Shown here piece by piece: positions 16,001 to 21,400 of a stretch of DNA of 22,497 nucleotides. Each line of letters opens with the position of its first letter. The first letter of the stretch is position 1. This DNA comes from a virus: positions 1 through 22,497 of the IMG/VR virus record IMGVR_UViG_3300020411_002554. One strand, 5' to 3'. A model generated the notes under the pieces. It was not told the origin of the DNA, searched no databases, and worked only from the letters and a program-made list of their open reading frames with translations. A program made the position numbers and the translations under genes.

Positions 16001-16741
16001 GGTGGAAGTGGATATGTTGGAGCAACAACATCTATTTCAATTGGTATTCCTACCATAGGCATTACTACTTTTATAAAAGATGATGGAACAGTTGGAACAG
16101 GAGAAACTGCAATAGCAACTGCATCAATTACTGCTGGAATTATTACTAGTATTACTATTACTAATCCAGGTGTTGGATATACTAGTTCCTCTGTTCCTAA
16201 TGTTATAGCACCAGTTCCAATAACACCATCCGAAGAAATTACTGGATTTACTGGTTCTGCAGGTTTTTCAGGTATTGTAACGGGTATAAGTGTTCTTAGT
16301 AGTTCTACTATAAAATTCTTCCTTGATAAAGGAACTGGAACATTTGGTGGATTAGCAAATGGAGATCCAATTTATATCTTTGATACTTCTGTTGGTTCTG
16401 GAGCAACTTCTACTATAATATCAACAGGTGCACCTGTAGGTGTTGGAACAACATTCTTTGACAATATTTACATTGTTAGTTCTCTAAGTTCAAGTAGTAA
16501 TTTTGGTGAATTTGTTGCAGGAGTAAAGACAGATACATCCATTGTAGGTATTGCTACAGAAAATACTATTTGTGGTAAATTCTCTTGGGGTAAGTTAACT
16601 GGTGGTAGTAGATCATCAACAAATCCACTTACACTTACTGTTTCTGGTAACACTGTTAATTCGGGATTGACAACTTTCCCTAGAGTGCAAAGAAGAGGTT
16701 CTGGTCTAAGAGAAACAGGTGCTATAAAAGATTCAACTTAA
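4007..16741 (+). CDS. giant baseplate/structural protein in gp7 position (4244 aa)
   Basis: A single uninterrupted frame of 4244 codons occupies over half the window; the product should exceed 400 kDa. By position between gp6 and gp8 it is the counterpart of T4 gp7 (1032 aa), but it is about four times longer. The N-terminus (1-250) is globular: LKQYYISQEY (about 35), GCKRGFSG (about 119-126), then FYQAKGTEESFRILFNVLYG and a basic YVRRERIV segment (about 200-246). The body is repetitive beta-type sequence. HG-x-x-x-GD modules lie near 615, 973 and 1854. GG-x-GY-like motifs lie near 751, 1145, 1189, 2087, 2164, 3370, 3635, 3998 and 4053. A YHYH-like domain spans 1265-1385, a duplicated module 2719-2925, and paired C-D-H-YPR-DP motifs 3489-3587. 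A conserved-looking C-terminal part has FDYIDSIAYLQDGVRTRF (about 3750) and ends FPRVQRRGSGLRETG. I see no coiled coil or membrane segment. It is preceded by a good ribosome binding site 1 bp after gp6. A wedge role is inferred from position and N-terminal character; orthology to gp7 over the full length is not claimed. Confidence 0.85.
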   Translation: MISTGIDKRIKVQQIIENQLPEFILAESPKTVDFLKQYYISQEYTGGPIDLVDNLDQYLKLDNLTPEVITGETKSTGITTSGDTTISVETTKGFPNEYGLLKIGSEVVTYTGITTNSFTGCKRGFSGITTYKDANNPSEIIFSDSSADSHVEGIKVQNLSALFLQEFYKKLKKTFTPGLENSDFVSDLDVNNFIKEARTFYQAKGTEESFRILFNVLYGVNPKVIDLEQYLIKPSSARYVRRERIVAERISGDPLKLKGQTIIRTTDSSTTASISEVEVLTGIGGIYGTSDYYSLDIFVGYDDEEFVTGTFNVTGKTKVISNVTTESKVITVDSTIGFGATGTVIAGLNTSITYTDKTVNQFLNCSGITSPITLGSDLIIDDKIFGYENGDLTKKVELRITGVLKELVPSPNNKLALEGETISIKSIGEIIQNPDYDATQKEIFANSWNYNTSSNYDVKETTTNQSASFILKSTIDKSSLKEGDSVQFLVKNSDPFSLGTLIAESVVSEIKKSENKVLLEDTITDLSAKNQYVIRRLLKKASSTYDLIKFGNDTLTTEIQNVYNESDESLYVASNSLPAYEIDTNILKSTISNVVVNDTIRDYNPITRKYSTISFNSDTTFITGDRVYYEPQGNPLVGISTGYYYIKNFEANKIKLYQSLAFIKSNDNIEFDIPLDTTTSHTFILSDHYDRKITPQKILKKFPIDVKQNLGKKVKTIPGSVGMLIDGVEIENNKSTDSIFYGSISNFSVIGNGSDYDVVNPPVIDIDSIESPVPTKALVSPVIKGDIKEFIVDPQEYDIENVASIKISGGNGGGDLLQPIISYRNRVLEFNGVTTSFGGGVDTYSETITFSTPHNLTSGQVLIYDRNKNQQLGIGTFKGSNISASEFLIDGLPYWPEVVGLSTIRLYRSENDYISGINTIGFTESFKDGIHKFRIKDSKKTLSGVRIVETGKPYYCRKVYVNPTGISTEKSIVTFNNHGFSDGELISYQASVGLGSTAPESISGLTTISQYKIIKIDDDSFRLSNAGVGGTDNTDYNRKKYVNFNTKGTGYQLFKYPDIEVTTEVIYSVSTSDKIKITPVIKGEIIDASLYQKGVGYGVTDIINYENTPNINVKNGLTRTDKLITPSLLPIISNGKIVNVNIQDGGDEFYSPPDLTVVGDGIGAKLRAVIDTDENSETYLKIINVIIVNGGSNYSYEKTKVNITPRGKNAAFNISIDELSLCGIQTNSPYSSRYSDKKLSLSNDGLKYSIVGYSTQIGEDEFRQESGKHSPIIGWAYDGNPIYGPYGYVDPLDVDSGIKILETGYVKNSTIENRSDLPFEIGFFVDDYRYSPSSSTDLDEHNGRFCKTPEYEDGVYAYFVSINSLTKEPKYPYFIGKTYKSIPSALDSRSTLTQSFDFNNSNLVRNTFPYKLNDNSANNDFIVESNEILSQITKITAVSQGSIDSLEIVKSGENYNVGDLVKFDNSNTEGSGISASVSKLDGKEIDNIDTSYESLNNVTFIWKNSNTVSVFVPTTHQLEIGNNVEISGLTTDISSADGLSLIGNKVVSGIPTESTILYKQVASNGTPGVVTDIYVYKTDLISIGSSIGIGTEKLVVLNKFDDRNILRVKRGVTGTAHTLSSKVNLIPKSFNINFRSDSFDSKLNDIVYFNPRESIGVGTALGNPGISSSITVSIGDTGRQVSIPAQSMYLPNHPFTTGQQITFKKPPSGGLSIEVSRDGSAAESFNIPLSGSSQTLYAINKSKDYIGIVTQVGLTTSNGLYFRSNGDNDYEYSFESNFNQITGNLERINSKVTLTTSHTLSMGDIVSLNINPNQSVGIGTSTSVRVKYNSVIDSVLINQIGFTSAGINTSTNIITLNSHGLKTGDKVYYDATDDISSGLQTGSYFVYKVSDNQLKLADTLYDSQLIPPNVVNLVSIGGSEHSLSLINPPISVVKNNNLVFDLSDSSLSGLDFKIYQDHDFNNNFVSTGATNINVVSTSGTIGVTSTASLTLNYSIENPINLFYNVEKSGFISTSDIDVVNGSKILYVNSKYNKDYSIVGIGTTTFDIRLSEKPENLVYTQNNTSDLEYSTNSKTERGSINKLSLDFGGSGYKELPKFVSVASTTGVNAKIIPGSSTGNVIENTELGNIGFEYSSDKTLKPLARISPVITTKNSNKIVSISIVSGGRDYITPPTLTIVDLDSKEIVNSGSLQANVSKATQSISSVDIISVPKGIGDCKIFSVDNTNGVQITNIAIGGTVVTNNLTGLVTFTLATPILGFTTAPFAIGDSVFVENVENEYGNTINSPNNQFNFYPVTGVVGGSNPNPFKFEINLNKIVTNPGLAKTSQTYASVVNFSNYPKFDITTDLSPFSIGEDILVSRNNELFKNVGLTLDKESNNYVKVSGNYDLKVGDKLKGLFTGSIATINSLFENKGDYLVDYSSPKSKGWSDDVGKLNIDYQVIPDNDYYQNLSYTIQSPITYQTLVSPVNKLLHTSGLKNFADVGISSAVGVGSTTTVDSTSIIRDLTTENRVDAIDNFDLVRDIDIIQNPERSKFINFQNKKLANYFECSTNNALKIDDISTLFSDSTNNARLDGSLPLTNSFNRFLIQTKVPPSPTTGLLETTNSLQLTELVTSVDFTNKNIYTIQKGSLSDETKLVDILGYKDIDDNYLLQFNPVDVYNTDLDIKILDQSFISGVNPVGIATTSLGFVSLTGRNINVSASTTSTIISSNIDNIESYFATISINDDTAVENNIVELYVTHDGQDSYISNYSLETNTGNSIGTFTSNYEASSGILSLNYENDRTNQVLVKSRIVGFGTTASGTGTYRFKSDSQIDGSENSARLESKFVGIAATSTIAGFTTSKDTCIKSIVRVSIGNTSALHQVLMGHDGSNTFITQYPFISIGSESGIGTFTSEFDGSNINLIFHPDSNFIGVGNIQVQSYNEIINSDQDLINITPTLTYGKSSESLSLLQFDSINGQRSNRGSFKLKNKGNLIFANYFEPSVGLNTVTGQFTIENNFFNRNERLIYTAGSSVDGITASPIVMSNGNPLPSEVYVSLPSGTTNSNVFGLSTTRGGTSLTYNSIGAGNRHLLEMYEKNEKTLITLDNVIQSPISYTPITSTLSNNISGQVSISTSIISLAGITSIVINDVLKVNDEYLIVNNVGFGTTSSGPISNTGSLALVDVTRASIGSTSTVHSDSSSIRLYKGGYNIVKENIYFTNPPRGKNLLIKDESNRDFARASFSGRVFLRQDYSSNAIFDDVSHEFTGIAQTFRTSISGVNTTGLTTGSSFLTINGIFQYPTTEKNPLNNYNFSESAGITSFVFSGISSADGTQIISESDVNQNQLPRSGQIISIGYTGGLGYAPLAGAAVTAITSAGGTITSVGLGSMDFHGSGYRSGLSTSGDGIIHIDVVDEAYDHRFVSSGINSITIKSGGIGVDATFTPTDAPYTSSTGIVTLTKDNHGLITSDSYTATTGTVYNPTTGVLTIKLSSSPSPALVNGQIVKFDNNSLTFTCAKDLHATNHTYPRSTDPVGGKWLPISNVTGGDQFDINVLETIPSSNTGIHTFVTATTNGVKRSANKVSIATSALVYTCARDAYSTDHAYPRTSDPAYSTDLNILEATDNYFKVGVGTGGGAGIGATITATVGIGGTLAFTVVGGGSGYINPVVMSPSPTYENLTITGTSRLGLGATTDTGIGLLLTIDVGGSNTTGIGSTLFEVTEFKIARSGYGFRKGDKFKPVGLVTHKSLSSPISEIEFTVNEVFTDTFSSWNVGEFDYIDSIAYLQDGVRTRFPLYYNDELVSFESEVGSALEMQSLLLIFVNNVLQIPGESYIFEGGTSFQFTEAPDQSDNIAIFFFKGTNNLDVTFVEVDESIKSGDEVQILNNPSNILPTGDQNIRTIAGITTADTIETELYYAKGIDEVNFKPLRWLKQKTDKFVNGELITKVRPLIEPLVFPDARIIKDVASGDSTIYLDSINNFFSYDSPTTVDTLVIDDNITRQSANLNAVVSAAGTIQSITVTDGGSGYVGATTSISIGIPTIGITTFIKDDGTVGTGETAIATASITAGIITSITITNPGVGYTSSSVPNVIAPVPITPSEEITGFTGSAGFSGIVTGISVLSSSTIKFFLDKGTGTFGGLANGDPIYIFDTSVGSGATSTIISTGAPVGVGTTFFDNIYIVSSLSSSSNFGEFVAGVKTDTSIVGIATENTICGKFSWGKLTGGSRSSTNPLTLTVSGNTVNSGLTTFPRVQRRGSGLRETGAIKDST
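7799..8155 (+). other. YHYH-like domain within the giant protein
   Basis: Residues about 1265-1385 contain HSPIIGWAYDGNPIYGPYG, the hallmark of the YHYH domain. Further on come LDEHNGRFCKTPEYEDGVYAYF (about 1338-1360, with H1341 and C1345) and YPYFIGKTY (about 1373-1381). In the position where many relatives have Y-H-Y, this copy has Y-A-Y. The domain is known from secreted bacterial proteins and from cyanophage structural proteins; its biochemical role is not established as far as I know. Confidence 0.8.
12161..12790 (+). repeat. tandem duplication of a ~127-aa module
   Basis: Two divergent copies lie at residues about 2719-2797 and 2850-2925 of the giant protein. Aligned landmarks are THDGQDSYISNY with GHDGSNTFITQY (offset 127 residues), SIGTFTSNYEASSG with GIGTFTSEFDGSN, and LSLNYEND with INLIFHPD. 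DNA identity is low, so the duplication is old. The module resembles the vtHDG..ayitEY...GTF units frequent in cyanophage structural proteins. Confidence 0.7.
14471..14767 (+). repeat. paired C-x2-D / H-x-YPR-x2-DP motifs
   Basis: Residues 3489-3509 and 3567-3587 of the giant protein share the frame C-A-K/R-D-x4-x-H-x-YPR-x-x-DP with exact 78-residue spacing (C3492/C3570, D3495/D3573, H3501/H3579, YPR 3503-3505/3581-3583). Cys is rare elsewhere in this protein, so conserved Cys, Asp and His at a fixed period suggest a structural or metal site. I recall the same motif in other marine phage structural proteins. Confidence 0.75.
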
Positions 16742-16746
16742 TATGG

Positions 16747-16754
16747 TATAAATA
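16747..16754 (+). promoter_or_regulatory. T4-type late promoter box before gp8
   Basis: An exact TATAAATA lies in the only sizeable gap (34 bp) of the structural block, 21 bp before the gp8 start. It gives gp8 and the downstream gene a late start of their own, independent of reading through the 12.7-kb giant gene. Confidence 0.8.
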
Positions 16755-16775
16755 AAGAAAAAAAGTCTATAAAAA

Positions 16776-18425
16776 ATGTCGGCAATTGTAACAGACCAAT
16801 TTAGAATTAATAACGCAGGTAATTTTTTAGGAAATGTAAATACTTCCGAAAACTCATATTATGTGTTTGTTGGACTATCAAATCCTACTGCAGCTGCAAC
16901 AAGATCATCAGTAGCTTTTGGTAGAAATGCTAGTCTTACTGATTGGAATGATGATGCTACTAGAAAAAAACCAATAGATAATTTTAATTATCTAAGTCAT
17001 GTTAAAGATACTATGATTTTTGGTAAGAAAATTACCTCAGATAATATTAGAAGAGTTGTAAGAAAAATTGAATGGACTAAAGAAACTAGATATGATATGT
17101 ATCGCCATGACTATTCTAAGGATAACATGGCACCAAATGGAAAAACAGCTAGATTATATGATTCTAATTATTATGTAATTAATAAAGATTTTAATGTTTA
17201 TATTTGCATATCTAATGGTTCATCTGGTATTAATACTGAAGGTAATCGTTCTTTAAATGAACCATCTTTAACTGGATTAGAACCTTTTAGAGCATCTGGT
17301 GCTAGTGATGATGGTTACCTTTGGAAGTATCTATTTACAATATCTCCAAGTGATATTATAAAATTTGATGCAACAGAATATATACCATTACCAAATGACT
17401 GGTCTACAAGTGATGATGCAAATATATCAAATGTTAGAGATAATGCAAATTCTGATATTAATAATAATCAGATAAAAACAGTTTATATTGAGAATCAAGG
17501 ATCTTCTTATAAAAATGCAGGTGCTGGAGGGCAAGAATTTAATATTGTAGGTGATGGATCTGGTGGAAAAGCAATTGTAGAAGTGGGTAGTGATGCTAAA
17601 ATTAGTGATGTAAAAGTAAGTGTTGGTGGTAAAGGATATAGTTATGGAATTGTTGATTTAACAACAATTCAACCATCAAATCCTGATGCAAAATTAATTC
17701 CTATTATTCCACCATCAAAAGGTCATGGATATAATTTATATAAAGAATTGGGTGCAGATAGAATTCTAGTTTATGCTAGATTTGATGATGCAACAAAAGA
17801 TTTTCCTATTGATACTAAATTTTCTCAAATAGGAATAGTTAAAAATCCAACATCTATCGGATCTACTGAAATTTTTACTCAAAATCAATATTCTTCAGTA
17901 TCATCTTTATATCTTGATAGTTTTCCTGATGGTACAATTGAAGTTGGGGATTTAATTACACAAGATGTAAAAAGTGGTAGTAGTGTAATTGGTCAAGTAA
18001 GAGGTTATGTTGTTTCTTTTGATAAAATATCAACTGATTCTGGTAATCCAATAGCAGTTTTAAAATATTATAGAGATAGATCTTTATATTTTAATACAAC
18101 AACAGGAGATCAATCAGACCATGCTGGTATTGGTACCATAAGTGGTTCTAATGGTCAAGTATATGATTTTACTGCAAGTGGAGAGACTATTAGTGGAACA
18201 AATGGATCAACATCATATACTGTAACTATAAATTCTAATTTTAGTGGTATTACAACAAATCCTACAGGAACTAAGGTTATTGATCTTGGTGTTGAATTTA
18301 AAAATGGGTTATCTCAATCTGAGATAAATAATCAGTCGGGTGATATTATCTATTTGGACAATAGAAAATCAATTACTAGAGATAGTAGACAAAAAGAAGA
18401 CATTAAAGTTATCCTGGAATTCTAA
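16776..18425 (+). CDS. 8: baseplate wedge subunit gp8
   Basis: This is gp8-type baseplate wedge protein, a dimer in T4 that links gp7 and gp10 in the outer wedge. Recognition rests on landmarks in order: an N-terminal AIVTDQFRINNAGNFL segment, IEWTKETRYDMYRHDY (about 108-123, parallel to the T4 RRDWGDTRY region), and DGYLWKYLFTISP (about 178-190, matching T4 DGYVWEYLFEIPP). FSQIGIVKNP (about 348-357) and a C-terminus SGDIIYLDNRKSITRDSRQKEDI then closely parallel the T4 end. At 549 aa it is about 215 residues longer than T4 gp8. The extra material includes a GG-x-GY module (about 237-292), like those in the giant protein, and a Gly/Ser/Thr-rich stretch near the C-terminus (about 445-505). A late promoter lies immediately upstream. 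The downstream gene follows after 3 bp. Confidence 0.9.
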   Translation: MSAIVTDQFRINNAGNFLGNVNTSENSYYVFVGLSNPTAAATRSSVAFGRNASLTDWNDDATRKKPIDNFNYLSHVKDTMIFGKKITSDNIRRVVRKIEWTKETRYDMYRHDYSKDNMAPNGKTARLYDSNYYVINKDFNVYICISNGSSGINTEGNRSLNEPSLTGLEPFRASGASDDGYLWKYLFTISPSDIIKFDATEYIPLPNDWSTSDDANISNVRDNANSDINNNQIKTVYIENQGSSYKNAGAGGQEFNIVGDGSGGKAIVEVGSDAKISDVKVSVGGKGYSYGIVDLTTIQPSNPDAKLIPIIPPSKGHGYNLYKELGADRILVYARFDDATKDFPIDTKFSQIGIVKNPTSIGSTEIFTQNQYSSVSSLYLDSFPDGTIEVGDLITQDVKSGSSVIGQVRGYVVSFDKISTDSGNPIAVLKYYRDRSLYFNTTTGDQSDHAGIGTISGSNGQVYDFTASGETISGTNGSTSYTVTINSNFSGITTNPTGTKVIDLGVEFKNGLSQSEINNQSGDIIYLDNRKSITRDSRQKEDIKVILEF

Positions 18426-18428
18426 AAC

Positions 18429-21400
18429 ATGTCACAGAAAACAAATTTAAATATAAGTCCTTATTATGACGATTTTAATAAGGACAATAGTTTTTACAAA
18501 GTCTTATTTAGACCAGGTAGACCTGTTCAGGCTAGAGAACTAACTACTTTACAGTCAATATTAGATAATCAGGTAAAATCTTTTGGATCTCATATTTTTA
18601 AGGAAGGATCAGTAGTCATTCCTGGTGGTCTTTTATATGATAATGCCTATTATTCTGCAAAAATAGAATCAGTTCATCTTGGTCTTCCAGTATCTCTTTA
18701 TAGTGATCAATTAATAGGTAAAGAATTTAAAGGTCAGAATTCTGGTGTAAAGGTTCAAATTAATGATATTAAATTTCCAAAAGATTCTACAGATATTACA
18801 GATGTAACTATTTTTATAAAATATCTTACTGGAAATGATGATAATCAAATATCAAATTTAAGTGATGGTGAACCATTAATTGCTTTACAGGATATAACTT
18901 ATGGTAATACAACAATATATAACGGAGAAAGTGTTGCTTCATTAGTTCTATCAGATGCCTGTGCGGTTGGTAGTGCGGTAAAACTTACTCCTGGTGTCTA
19001 TTTTATTAAAGGAACGTTTGTAAACGTTTCTGCAGACACTATAGTATTAGATCCATATTCTAATGATCCATCATATAGAGTTGGATTAAGTATTTCAGAA
19101 ACTATTGTTACGGCAAAAGATGATTCATCATTATATGATAATGCTAAGGGATTTTCTAATTTTGCAGCACCAGGTGCTGATAGGTTAAAAATAACTGCAA
19201 CTTTAGCAAAGAAATCATTAGATGATACTGATGATATTAATTTTGTTGAATTAATTAAACTTAGAGCAGGAGAGGTTAAAAGGTTACAGGATTATTCTGT
19301 ATATAATATTTTAGCTGAAGAATTTGCAAAAAGAACTTATGAAGAATCTGGAGATTATTCCATTGATAATTTTAAAGTTCGTATATCAGAATGTTTAGAT
19401 GACCGTATTTCAAATGGAGGTGTTTATAAATCAAACGAAACTACTGAACAAGGAAATACTCCATCTGAGGATTTAGCATGTGTTGAGGTAAGCCCTGGAA
19501 AAGCATATGTTAAAGGTTTTCGTATTGAGGAACCTGGAACCACAAATGTAGATTTTGATAAACCAAGAGATACTGATAGTGTAAACACTGCACTAGTTCC
19601 TTTTAATATGGGAACTTTAATTCGTGTCAATAATGTAGCAGGAACACCTATTATAACCACGAATATTGCAGAAAATGTAGTTACTCTTTATAGTAGAAGA
19701 AAAACCACAACTGCAGCAGCTGCAAAACCTACGGATGCCCATCCAATAGGAAAAGCAAGGGTATATGCATTTGGATTAAGAAATACTCCATATGTTGATG
19801 CTGCTACTGAATGGAATTTACATTTATTTGATGTTCAAACATACACATATTTGACATTAAATGCTCCATTATCTGCAGACGTTAGTTCTTTTGTTAGAGG
19901 TGCTAACAGTGGTGCTACAGGATTTATCAATGAGGATTATACTACAAAAACTGAAATAGCTCTTTCAGAAACTTCTGGATCATTTATTCCTGGTGAACAA
20001 ATAATTATTAATGAATTAGAAGATTCTGTTTCTAATAGATCAATAGTATCATTAAGACAATATACTATTGAAGATATAAAATCAGTATATCAAGATACAA
20101 ATGGTATGTCTAATGGAATATCTGGTTTTCTTGATTTCAGTGCGGATACTATACTTGAAACTACTAGCATACCATCATTACCAACTTTTAATAATAGTAT
20201 AATCTCTTCTGTAGATGGTAATACAGGAACAATAACTTCACCTGGTAATGCATTTAGTGGTATAACAACAGATTCTATTATTCAATATCAACGTGCAGGA
20301 ACAACTGATATTACATATAATAGAGTTTCTGATATTAGTGCAGATTTAAAAACACTTAGTATTGTTAAGGAAGGACTTAATGTCTCAGGCGTAGCGTTAG
20401 GAACTATTGGTATTAATACTGCAGCTTCAATATCTTTAGCAACACCTGTTATTGTAGACAAAGAAAATAGTGGATTATATGCCCCATTAGATAATAGTTC
20501 TATAAGTGAAGTTAATTTAGCAAATTCTACACTATCAGTTGCTTCTCAATCTCAAAAATTTACTTTATCAGGTAATTCTTGTACAACACCAATTTCTAAT
20601 CTATCACCTGGAATAACAAGTGCATTCTTTAGTAATTTTGATACTCAGAAGTATTCATTATTTTATCAGGATGGATCGGTAGAACCTTTAACAAGAGATC
20701 AATTTAAGTTAGTTGATGCTAGTTCAAAAGTTCAATTTAGTGGATTGGCAAAAAATTCTGGGTCTGCAGTTCTTAATGTTACTGTAGAAAAAGAAGGTAT
20801 CACAAATAAAACCAAAGAGTATATAAGAAGTAATCAAATTGTTATTAATAAAACTAGTGCAGGTGTAACAACAACTACTAGTGGTTTGACTAAAAATGAT
20901 TTCTATGGATTGAGAGTAGAAGATAAAGAAATATCATTAAATGTTCCAGATGTTGTAAATGTAGTAACTATATTAGAATCTTTAGATGCTAATGATCCAA
21001 CTCTTGATAAAATAACAACAATATCTGGGTTATCTTTGGATGTTAATAGTGTAATTGGTGAACAAATTGTTGGTTCTGAAACTGGAGCAGTTGCTCAATT
21101 AATTAATAGAGTAGATGGTCAAAATGTAGAAATTGCTTATCTTACAGATGTTAAATTTGTTATAGGTGAATTAATAACATTTCAAGAATCAAATATTGAA
21201 ACTACAGTTCAAGGAATAACAATTGGAAATAATTTAGATATTACTGAAAGGTATTCTCTTGATAAGGGGCAAAGAGAACAGTATTATGATTATTCTAGAA
21301 TAGTTAGAAAGAGGAATTCTTCTCCTCCTTCTAGAAGAATTTTAGTTGTTTATAATTCATATGAAGTTCCATCAACAGATCTTGGTGATTTATTTACTGT

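Noticed and set aside
4007-16741. Repeats in the giant gene as a CRISPR array or DNA-level tandem repeat
   Set aside because: The repetition is at protein level with divergent DNA; no identical repeats with regular spacers are present.
16468-19660. Short reverse-strand frames inside the giant gene end and the last gene
   Set aside because: Both are within long, recognisable forward frames and have no independent support.
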